The position numbers and the translations under genes are program-made. This document shows, in pieces, positions 8,869 through 16,285 of a DNA stretch of 64,000 bases. Origin of the DNA: Verrucomicrobiaceae bacterium (lineage in GTDB: Bacteria > Verrucomicrobiota > Verrucomicrobiia > Verrucomicrobiales > Verrucomicrobiaceae); contig JACKQF010000003.1 of the NCBI GenBank assembly GCA_024232965.1, positions 806,001-870,000 on the forward strand. The letters are read 5' to 3'. The notes below the pieces were generated by a model. It was not told where the DNA came from. It was given only the letters and a program-made list of their open reading frames with translations, and searched no databases. Within the stretch, counting starts at the first letter, position 1. The number at the start of each line of letters is the position of its first letter.

Positions 8869-9912
8869 ATGAACGAATCGAATCGAAAAACCGAAATGTT
8901 GGTGGGCCTCTTCATCCTGGTGGGCCTGCTGCTGCTGGGAGCCTTGGTTCTGCAGTTTAGCAAGGTGAAGGAGGCGTTCCGTGATACTTACGAGCTGAGT
9001 GTCAGCTTTAGCAATGCCACTGGAATTACGAAGGGCGCACCCGTCGTTCTGGGTGGGTCAAAGATCGGCAAGGTGGAAGACAAGATGTTGAAGCCGGATG
9101 CGTCTGGCGTGGTCCTGAAACTGAAGCTCTATGGCGATGTGGATGTGCCTGTGGGTTCCGTCTTTTCCGTTGGGACATCGGGTCTGATGGGAGATGGGTT
9201 GATCAATATCAAGGTGCCGGAATCTGAAGGGCCGATCACTAAGTTTTATGCACACGACTTTGCCGAGACCATTGAGGGCGATAAGTCGGATGATCTTTCG
9301 ACGCTGCAAAACGCTGCCACTTCTGCTGCGAAGAAGGTGGATATGGCCATGAACCAGGTGCGTGATGCGCTGGAGGATGTGAAGTCGGCAATGAAGAAAG
9401 TGAACGAAGGCGCGCTATCAGATGAGACGGTTGCCAGTTTCAAGAGCAGCATGACGCATCTCGAAAGCACGATGAAGAACGTGGACGAGAAGATGGTGAC
9501 GGATGCTAATGCCCAGAATTTACACGCTGCAATCGCTGATATTCGGGAAGCAGCAGCGGCATTCAAAGGGGCAGCCAAGGCGACCGAGGAACAAGTGAAA
9601 CGACTGGGGCTGATGTTTGATAAGCTCGACCCAGCGATTGAAAAGGTCGATGGAGTGATGGTGCGTGCGGATGATGCGCTGAAGGCGCTGAAAGATGGTG
9701 CCGAATCCTTTAGCCGAACGGCCAAGACGATGAACAGCGGAGCGGGTCTGTTGCCAGCGCTTTTGAATGATCCGGAGTTGAAGGAGACCTTCAAAGATTT
9801 GATCGAGAATCTCAAACGCAAGGGCTTCATCTTTTATCGCGATGCCGCAGGTAAGGAAGAGGAGTCATCGCCATCGCAACGTGGGGGGCTTTTCAACCGT
9901 CCAGGTCGTTAA
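8869..9912 (+). CDS. mlaD: MCE-domain (MlaD-like) substrate-binding protein
   Basis: The 347-residue protein has one N-terminal membrane helix (about residues 12-32) and then an MCE domain (about 38-125), seen in SVSFSNATGITKGAPVVLGG and the VGTSGLMGDGLINI turn. The remainder (about 145-300) is helical and heptad-like with many Ala, Lys and Asp residues, like the tails of larger MCE proteins that form hexameric tubes. It is longer than E. coli MlaD (183 residues), so a longer periplasmic extension is likely. It lies 27 bases after the ATPase gene and is the third member of the lipid transport operon. Confidence 0.9.
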   Translation: MNESNRKTEMLVGLFILVGLLLLGALVLQFSKVKEAFRDTYELSVSFSNATGITKGAPVVLGGSKIGKVEDKMLKPDASGVVLKLKLYGDVDVPVGSVFSVGTSGLMGDGLINIKVPESEGPITKFYAHDFAETIEGDKSDDLSTLQNAATSAAKKVDMAMNQVRDALEDVKSAMKKVNEGALSDETVASFKSSMTHLESTMKNVDEKMVTDANAQNLHAAIADIREAAAAFKGAAKATEEQVKRLGLMFDKLDPAIEKVDGVMVRADDALKALKDGAESFSRTAKTMNSGAGLLPALLNDPELKETFKDLIENLKRKGFIFYRDAAGKEEESSPSQRGGLFNRPGR

Positions 9913-9923
9913 TTTTCCCTTCG

Positions 9924-11495
9924 ATGCGTCTCTGTGTTCTAGCTACGGCCCTGCTGCTTGCCGCCTGCGGTGCGTCGCGAGAGCGTGCGGATTTGGTGTT
10001 CATCAATGGTGCTGAACCACAGAGCATTGATCCATCATTGGTGACTGATCAGGTGGGGATGCGGATCGCTTCGGCGCTGTTTGAGGGTCTCTGTCGAATC
10101 GATGCAGCGGGCCATTCGCAGCCGGGGATGGCGGAAAAGTGGGATGTTTCTGCGGATGCCAAGACATACACCTTCCATCTGCGCCCAGGGATCGTCTGGA
10201 GCAATGGAGATCCAGTGACGGCGACGGATTTTGTGGATTCTTGGAAGCGCGTACTGACTCCGTCAACGGGGGCGGACTACGCGAGTCAGTTGTTTATCGT
10301 GAGGGGAGCTCGCGAGTTTTATGATGGTGAACGGCACGACGATTTTTCATCGGTGGGTGCAGTGGCAGTGGATGCCAACACGCTACGAGTCGAGTTGGTC
10401 AATCCCACGCCTTACTTTATTGATCTCTGTTCGTTTGCGACGCTGTCTCCCGTTCATCTGCCGACGATTGCAAAGTTCGGAACGGCTTGGGCTCGGCCAG
10501 GACGGATTGTGTGCAACGGGTCATATCTACTGGAGGACTGGCGTTTGGATGAGCGCATTCTGTTGCGCAAAAATCCGGCTTATTGGGATGCAGCGAATGT
10601 AGCCATGAAGACTGTGGAGGTGCTACCGGTCTCAGAACCAAACACTGCGGTGAACTATTTCCTCACAGGGCAGGCGGACTTGATCATGGATAAGGGGATG
10701 GTGCCGGTGGCTTTGGCTGGGAAGCTGAAATCGCAACCTTGGTTCCATACGGGGCCATTTCTGGGCAGCTGGTTCGTCCGCTTCAACACGACCAAGCCAC
10801 CCTTCAATGACGCCCGAGTCCGCAAGGCCTTCAGCCTCGCGATTGATCGTCGCCGGATCACTGAGAAGGTCACTCAGATGGGGGAAACGGGTGCGTGGAG
10901 TCTGACACCACCGGGCACAGGGCGCGATTATCAACCACCACCTGGCCCGGGGTTTCATCCTGATGAAGCACGGCGCTTGCTTGCAGAGGCTGGCTATCCC
11001 GAAGGTCGCGGATTGCCTTTGGTGGACTATCTTTATTTTCCGAAACCCGTGGAGCTCAGCATCGCCGTGGAACTGCAAGCGATGTGGCAAGAGCATCTGG
11101 GCGTGACGGTGAATCTCTCCAAGCAAGAGTGGAAGATCTACCTCGATTCGATGAATAAGCTAGAGTACAGCCTGTGCCGATCCAGTTGGGTAGGGGACTA
11201 CAACGATCCGAATACTTTCATGGAGATGTTCACTGCCAGCAGTGGCAACAACCGCACCGGCTGGCAGAGTGCTGCGTATGATAAACTCATCGCCGATGCC
11301 GCAGCTGAGCCAGACGTGGCGAAGCGGAACGGGATCTTTCAAACCGCCGAGCGCATGCTGATCTCGGACGAATCCGTCATCCTTCCTGGTTACTACTACG
11401 TGGGAGTGCAGTTTTACCATGGCGATCGTCTTGAAGGCGTGCAGGCCAATCTGATCGATGACCATCCATTCCGTGCGATGCGCTGGAAGAACTAA
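9924..11495 (+). CDS. OppA/DppA-like peptide-binding lipoprotein (SBP family 5)
   Basis: The 523-residue product begins with a lipoprotein signal peptide whose lipobox LLAAC places the acylated Cys near residue 15. The rest is a family 5 extracellular solute-binding protein: INGAEPQSIDPSLVTDQ near the N-terminus, VWSNGDPVTATDFVDSWKR, and NDARVRKAFSLAIDRRRI are hallmarks of OppA-type oligopeptide binding proteins. It starts only 11 bases after the MCE gene, so it probably shares its transcript, but no peptide permease genes follow. Its cognate permease must be elsewhere, or it acts as an orphan binding protein. Confidence 0.9.
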   Translation: MRLCVLATALLLAACGASRERADLVFINGAEPQSIDPSLVTDQVGMRIASALFEGLCRIDAAGHSQPGMAEKWDVSADAKTYTFHLRPGIVWSNGDPVTATDFVDSWKRVLTPSTGADYASQLFIVRGAREFYDGERHDDFSSVGAVAVDANTLRVELVNPTPYFIDLCSFATLSPVHLPTIAKFGTAWARPGRIVCNGSYLLEDWRLDERILLRKNPAYWDAANVAMKTVEVLPVSEPNTAVNYFLTGQADLIMDKGMVPVALAGKLKSQPWFHTGPFLGSWFVRFNTTKPPFNDARVRKAFSLAIDRRRITEKVTQMGETGAWSLTPPGTGRDYQPPPGPGFHPDEARRLLAEAGYPEGRGLPLVDYLYFPKPVELSIAVELQAMWQEHLGVTVNLSKQEWKIYLDSMNKLEYSLCRSSWVGDYNDPNTFMEMFTASSGNNRTGWQSAAYDKLIADAAAEPDVAKRNGIFQTAERMLISDESVILPGYYYVGVQFYHGDRLEGVQANLIDDHPFRAMRWKN

Positions 11496-11502
11496 ACTTT
11501 TT

Positions 11503-11982
11503 ATGTCCCACTGGTTGCTCAAATCTGAACCCGACGTTTTCTCCTTCGAAGATCTGATCTCTAGGCCCAAAAAGACGGAGCCGTGGAATGGGGTGCGCAA
11601 TTACCAAGTGCGGAACTACATGCGCGACGAGATGAAAGTCGGAGATCTGGGGTTTTTCTACCACTCCAGTTGCCCCAACCCTGGCATCGCTGGTGTGGTT
11701 CGCCTCTCTTCTGAGGCGAAACCCGATCCCACACAGTTCGATTCGAAGTCGGAGTATCATGATCCAGGCAGTAAAAAGGAGGATCCGCGGTGGTTGCTGG
11801 TGGATGTAACCTGGGAGGCGACTTTCCCCAAGTTTGTCTCGCTGGATGATCTCCGCAGTGCGCCGGAATTGGCAGAGATGCTGATTCTGCGCCGAGGGAA
11901 TCGGCTATCTATCACTCCGGTCAGCCATGCGCATTTCACAAAGATCTGCGCAATGGGTGGCCTGAAGAAGGTTCCAAAATAA
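11503..11982 (+). CDS. EVE-domain protein
   Basis: The 159-residue protein is almost entirely an EVE domain, a PUA-related fold thought to bind modified bases in nucleic acid. It shows the family start HWLLKSEPDVFSFEDL, the WNGVRNYQVRNYMRDEMKVGDLGFFYHS core and the HFTKIC end. I start at ATG 11503, seven bases after the OppA-like gene; the frame opens slightly earlier but inside that gene. Stand-alone EVE proteins are common in bacteria and have no settled cellular role. Confidence 0.92.
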   Translation: MSHWLLKSEPDVFSFEDLISRPKKTEPWNGVRNYQVRNYMRDEMKVGDLGFFYHSSCPNPGIAGVVRLSSEAKPDPTQFDSKSEYHDPGSKKEDPRWLLVDVTWEATFPKFVSLDDLRSAPELAEMLILRRGNRLSITPVSHAHFTKICAMGGLKKVPK

Positions 11983-12024
11983 TCTGGCTCTTCCCTGCGC
12001 GGAGTTCCTTTTTGGTGGCATTTA

Positions 12025-12040
12025 TAGCCGATTTCGGCTA
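12025..12040. promoter_or_regulatory. Perfect 7-bp palindrome upstream of the HscC-type Hsp70 gene
   Basis: TAGCCGA and TCGGCTA are exact inverse complements separated by TT, ending 14 bases before the ATG. It is not CIRCE (TTAGCACTC-N9-GAGTGCTAA). It could be an operator or a small hairpin over the leader of the hscC transcript; no T-tract follows, so it is not a terminator. Confidence 0.45.
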
Positions 12041-12054
12041 AGAACTTTGCGCGT

Positions 12055-13734
12055 ATGGTAGGGATCGATTTGGGAACGACGAACAGTCTGGTGGCTCACT
12101 TTGTTGATGGGCATCCGGAGATTTTGGTGAACGAACTGAACGAGGGATTGACGCCTTCCGCTGTGGCTGTTGCGCAGGATGGCACGCTATTGGTAGGACG
12201 TGCGGCGAAGGACCGTCTGATCAATGCGCCCGAGTCCGGGCGCTCCTTCTTTAAGCGGGACATGGGCACAGCGGCGTCCTACCAGTTTGGTGGTCGCCGC
12301 TGGACTCCTGTGGAGTGCTCTGCGGTGGTGCTGCGGGAAATGAAGCGGATCGCGGAGTTACGTCTTGGGCATGAGGTGGATCGGGCGGTGATCACCGTCC
12401 CAGCTTACTTTTTGGATCAGCAACGACAGGCGACGGTGGAGGCTGCGCAGATCGCCGGGCTGAAGGTGGAGCGACTGCTTAACGAGCCAACGGCGGCGGC
12501 TCTCGCCTACGGTCATCAGGAAAATCCAGATCTCAGTACGCTGCTGATATTTGACTTGGGTGGCGGTACCTTTGATGTGACGATTTTGGAGTGCTTTGAG
12601 GGGGTGGTGGAAGTGAAGTCGTCGGCGGGCGAGAGTCGTCTTGGCGGTGAAGACTACACAGATGCGCTTGGGGAATGGCTTCGCGATAAAACGAAGTGGA
12701 AGCCTGAGGACATGGATGCCATGCGGTGGCGTGAATTGGTGGAGCAAGCCAAGCGTGATTTGTCCACAGCGGATTCCACGGTGATCATCGTGAATGGCAA
12801 TGAGGTGCCACTGTCTCTCGCTGATTTTGGGGCCGCAACGCGTGAACTGACGGCGCGGCTGCGACCTGTGGTGCGGCGTTGCTTGAGTGATGCAGGGATT
12901 ACTCCAGCCCATCTGGATGGGGTCTTGCTGGTCGGTGGGGCCAGTCGAATGCCATTGATCGTGTCTGCTTTGGCTGAAGATCTCCAGCAACCTCCGAGCC
13001 GCAGTCTTGATCCGGATCGGGTCGTGGCTCTGGGGGCGGCGGTGCAGTCGGCGCTGATCGCGCGACAGGCTGCGGTGCGTGATTTGGTGCTGACGGATGT
13101 TTGCCCTCACACGCTGGGCGTAGCCATCTCCAAGCAACTGACACCTGGGCAGATCCAGGATGGCTATTTTTCACCCTTGATTGACCGGAATACCACGGTG
13201 CCGGTGAGCCGTTCCGATACGTTCCACACCCTTCATCCCCAGCAAGATGAGATCCTGCTTCAGGTCTATCAGGGCGAGGGGCGGATGGTGAAGGACAATC
13301 AAAAGATCGGCCAGGTGCGCGTGCCGGGGATGAAATCCCAGCCTGGGCAGAAGCGTCCCGGCGAGGTCGATGTGCGCTTCACCTATGACATGAATGGCAT
13401 TCTTGAAGTGGAGGTGACGATTCTGCATAGCGGCCAGAAGGTATCGGAGGTCTTTGAGCAACGCCCAGGGACGATGAGCAAGGAAGAGATCCGCGATGCG
13501 ATTGCGCGGCTTACACCCCTGAAGGTGCACCCGCGTGACGCGCCTCCACATCGTGCTCGATTGGAGCGCGCTGAGCGACTCTACCAGGATCTCCGTTCGG
13601 TGGAACGATCCATCCTGACCGCGCTGATCGATCAATTTGAGCGGGCTTTGAGTTCGCAAGAACCTGCGCAAATCCGTGCGTCAGCGGAGGAATTGGATAG
13701 CTTCATGAGTCCTTATTTTCGTGATGAGGCATGA
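12055..13734 (+). CDS. hscC: HscC-type Hsp70 chaperone
   Basis: The 559-residue protein is an Hsp70 with the phosphate-binding GIDLGTTNSLVAHF at the start, LLNEPTAAALAYG (about 141-153), FDLGGGTFDVTILE (166-179) and VGGASRMP around 300. It resembles the short HscC (Hsc62) subfamily more than DnaK: total length about 560, PVSRSDTFHTLHPQQDEI at the start of the substrate domain, and a reduced lid. The next gene overlaps it by ATGA and encodes a J-domain protein, the same pairing as hscC with djlC in enterobacteria. Hsp70s refold clients through ATP cycles; HscC clients are poorly known. Confidence 0.85.
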   Translation: MVGIDLGTTNSLVAHFVDGHPEILVNELNEGLTPSAVAVAQDGTLLVGRAAKDRLINAPESGRSFFKRDMGTAASYQFGGRRWTPVECSAVVLREMKRIAELRLGHEVDRAVITVPAYFLDQQRQATVEAAQIAGLKVERLLNEPTAAALAYGHQENPDLSTLLIFDLGGGTFDVTILECFEGVVEVKSSAGESRLGGEDYTDALGEWLRDKTKWKPEDMDAMRWRELVEQAKRDLSTADSTVIIVNGNEVPLSLADFGAATRELTARLRPVVRRCLSDAGITPAHLDGVLLVGGASRMPLIVSALAEDLQQPPSRSLDPDRVVALGAAVQSALIARQAAVRDLVLTDVCPHTLGVAISKQLTPGQIQDGYFSPLIDRNTTVPVSRSDTFHTLHPQQDEILLQVYQGEGRMVKDNQKIGQVRVPGMKSQPGQKRPGEVDVRFTYDMNGILEVEVTILHSGQKVSEVFEQRPGTMSKEEIRDAIARLTPLKVHPRDAPPHRARLERAERLYQDLRSVERSILTALIDQFERALSSQEPAQIRASAEELDSFMSPYFRDEA

Positions 13735-15443
13735 GCAATGACCCTTGGTCGATTCTGGGTCTGGACCCGAGTGCCGCATCGGAAAAAGATGTGAAGGTCG
13801 CCTATGCGAAGCTGATCAGGCAGCACCGGCCGGACACCGATCCAGAAGGTTTTCAAAGGGTGCGCCAGGCCTATGATGCGGCATTGGCGCAACTGAAGAA
13901 TCCGGTTCGGACATCCGGCTTCGTGCGGCCCGGTATGGCGCCGATTCCGACTGACCAAAAGGAGCCGCAACCTCTGGGCAGCGTCTCTTTTCCGCCGCCT
14001 GTGGTGGAGGCTCAACTGGCGTTGAAGGCGGCATTGGACGTCGGAGAAAGTGTGAAGATTTCGGAAGCATCCGATGCCTTGCAAAAACGTTGCCAGGAGG
14101 CGCGGCCAGGTTTTTTGGGCATGGAACTATGGAACCAGTCCTTGCACCAACTCTTTCAAGGAGATCTCGATACACTGGTCAAGGTGGTGTGCACGCGGCA
14201 GCTGCTGGAAGAACTTCGGCTCGGGCAGGCGATGGTGAGCCACTCGGTGATCGGCTGGTGGGCGGAGCATGAAACATGGGTGGCATTGCAGGAACTCGCA
14301 GATCTCATTGAGCAAGGGAAGTCTGAACTGGGCAACGAAGCGGCTGCCTCTGTGGCACTGCGTTTGGGATTGCTGCTGTCGTTCCGGCAACCGCGGCAGT
14401 CGCGACGGCTCGGCCACTTCGCCTATCCTCATCTCAGGCTGGACTCACGGGATGCCCAGGTGCATCAGGTGGAGCAACAGGCTGCGCTGGGGGAGTGCTT
14501 CCTGGGCTTTCCCGCGCACCAGGCAGAATTTTGGCGGAAACGCTTCGATGATCTCGATGGCGAATTCGACTGGGACTCGCAGGAAGCTCTAGATGCTAGG
14601 CGCTACCTCGTCATCACGCGGCGTAGAGATTGGATGGGCTTTGGATTTGTCCAACGTGTCGCATCCGAGGAGTGGTGGAACGAGTTTGTCGAGGCCATGA
14701 ATCGCCGTGCTGGTGGTGGAGGCACCGCGCCCTCTCCAAAGTATTCTGGCGGTGGAAGCACGGTGCCGCGTTGGGCTGTGGTGATGGGCATATTTTTGGT
14801 GTTTCGCTTGCTGGCGCTGTTCACAAATGATAGGCCGACTCGGAGCGCGGGCCGTGCTGTCGATGTTCCGCGATTGCCCCAAACAGCCCAGCCCGTGGCC
14901 GATCTTGTGCCTGCAATGCCGCCTCCATCGCGTCCAATGCCATCGAGGGCAAACTTTGAAGACGCCTTGAAATCGTTTCGGAACTATTCGGGAACCGTCG
15001 GCACTGATCCCGCATTGAGGCAGGCCGCACTTAGGAGCTGTCGGGCGCAATTGACGCAGCTCAAAGAGCGCACCCCTCTCGTCGCAGCAGAGCTTTTTCG
15101 GCTGCGCCGTGGGCAGTCGCAGCAAGTGATCGACGCTTTTTCTCTCTACTCCCAATCCACGATCGGACGGTCTAACGCGGCTGGGTTGGCATGTGGATTG
15201 ATTTGGGACGAGGATACAGACCACGATATCCGCCTGCTTGCTGCTGCGCATCTTGCAGCAAACCTGTCCCCCGGGCAGCTCATTGAGCTTCTTTCCGTCA
15301 CGGCCCATGGAACAAGCTCGATGAAGATGGCGACGATGGCCTGCGTCGAACAGTTTCTCACCAAACGGAAGGGGGATGCGTTGGTTTCTGAATTGGAGCG
15401 GTTGACGGAAATTCGTGACGTGGCCAACGATCCATCAAAGTAG
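13731..15443 (+). CDS. DjlC-like membrane J-domain protein with displaced HPD motif
   Basis: The 570-residue product opens with a J domain (about 4-55: PWSILGLDPSAASEKDVKVA, then AYAKLIRQHRPDTDPEGF). The canonical His-Pro-Asp is replaced by His-Arg-Pro-Asp (32-35), so the histidine is shifted one place from Pro-Asp. A single transmembrane helix lies near residues 346-365, after a Gly-rich linker, with a helical C-terminal domain beyond it. It overlaps the Hsp70 gene by ATGA, and J proteins stimulate Hsp70 ATPase, so it should be the dedicated cochaperone. Whether RPD still supports stimulation is the open point. Confidence 0.75.
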   Translation: MSNDPWSILGLDPSAASEKDVKVAYAKLIRQHRPDTDPEGFQRVRQAYDAALAQLKNPVRTSGFVRPGMAPIPTDQKEPQPLGSVSFPPPVVEAQLALKAALDVGESVKISEASDALQKRCQEARPGFLGMELWNQSLHQLFQGDLDTLVKVVCTRQLLEELRLGQAMVSHSVIGWWAEHETWVALQELADLIEQGKSELGNEAAASVALRLGLLLSFRQPRQSRRLGHFAYPHLRLDSRDAQVHQVEQQAALGECFLGFPAHQAEFWRKRFDDLDGEFDWDSQEALDARRYLVITRRRDWMGFGFVQRVASEEWWNEFVEAMNRRAGGGGTAPSPKYSGGGSTVPRWAVVMGIFLVFRLLALFTNDRPTRSAGRAVDVPRLPQTAQPVADLVPAMPPPSRPMPSRANFEDALKSFRNYSGTVGTDPALRQAALRSCRAQLTQLKERTPLVAAELFRLRRGQSQQVIDAFSLYSQSTIGRSNAAGLACGLIWDEDTDHDIRLLAAAHLAANLSPGQLIELLSVTAHGTSSMKMATMACVEQFLTKRKGDALVSELERLTEIRDVANDPSK

Positions 15444-15472
15444 CTGCCTGATAGAATTCCACAGGTGGGAGC

Positions 15473-15490
15473 GTTTCCACATTTGGAAAC
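15473..15490. promoter_or_regulatory. Palindromic IclR-type operator abutting the iclR-family start codon
   Basis: GTTTCC and GGAAAC are perfect inverse complements around ACATTT, and the ATG follows at once. The TTTCCA...TGGAAA pattern is close to IclR-family boxes (TGGAAA-N3-TTTCCA type). Its position, replacing any Shine-Dalgarno sequence, suggests autoregulation. A second small inverted repeat (CCAC-AG-GTGG) lies at 15459-15468. Confidence 0.5.
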
Positions 15491-16285
15491 ATGGCAGTCT
15501 CTACAAAAAATCTACCCATCCAGGTGGCCGATGATTCAGCGGCTCCTGGGACCGAACGAACGTTGGCGATCTTGGAGGTGCTAGGCAGGCATCGTGCGGG
15601 ATTGAGCCTGACAGAAATTGCCCGTGAGCTGGCCTTGCCCGTGAACACGGTTTTTCGCATTGCGGGAACGTTGCATGCCCGTGGTTACCTGCAACGCCGC
15701 GAAGATGACAAGCGCTTCGTGCTGACCAACAAGCTCTTCGATCTATCAAGGCCCCAGGTGCGCGAAAAAAGCCTGGTCGTGTGCGCTCTGGAGTCGCTCA
15801 AATGGCTGCGGGATGAGGCTGGCGAAACCACCCAAATCCTAGCCTGCGCCAATCACAAAATGACCGTGCTTGAGCAGTGTGTCTCGTCTCAAGCGATTAA
15901 AGTCAGCAGCACCGTCGGCCTACAGGTGCCCATGTATTCCTGTGCGCCTGGTAAGGCGGTGCTCGCACATTTGCCCGGGGATGAACTCGAAAAGTTTTAT
16001 TCGGCAGTCACTCTCAAGCAGTTCACGCCATCGACCTTGGCTACCCGCAGTGCGCTCGCGGCTGATCTGGCCAAGACCCTCAAACGTGGTTTTGCGACCG
16101 ACATCGCGGAGGGATTGGAAGGCATCCACTGCGTTGCCGCTGCCATTCTTGATGAATATCGTTACCCTGTCGCTGCCATCACGGTGATGGCTCCATCCTT
16201 TCGGCTGAAGAAGGACCAGTTTGAAAAAGTCGGACGCATGTGCGTGGAGGCAGCCGAAGCAATCACTCAGAGGCTCTTAGCATGA
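15491..16285 (+). CDS. IclR-family transcriptional regulator
   Basis: The 264-residue protein has a winged HTH at about residues 18-80 (TLAILEVLGRHRAGLSLTEIA, then ALPVNTVFRIAGTL) and a C-terminal GAF-like effector domain with YSCAPGKAVLAH and GFATDIAEGLEGIHCVAA, both standard in IclR proteins. Such proteins repress or activate catabolic operons in response to small-molecule ligands. Its last codons overlap the start of the PSD1-type gene as ATGA, so regulator and target are made together. The palindrome directly before its ATG is the likely binding site. Ligand unknown. Confidence 0.9.
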   Translation: MAVSTKNLPIQVADDSAAPGTERTLAILEVLGRHRAGLSLTEIARELALPVNTVFRIAGTLHARGYLQRREDDKRFVLTNKLFDLSRPQVREKSLVVCALESLKWLRDEAGETTQILACANHKMTVLEQCVSSQAIKVSSTVGLQVPMYSCAPGKAVLAHLPGDELEKFYSAVTLKQFTPSTLATRSALAADLAKTLKRGFATDIAEGLEGIHCVAAAILDEYRYPVAAITVMAPSFRLKKDQFEKVGRMCVEAAEAITQRLLA

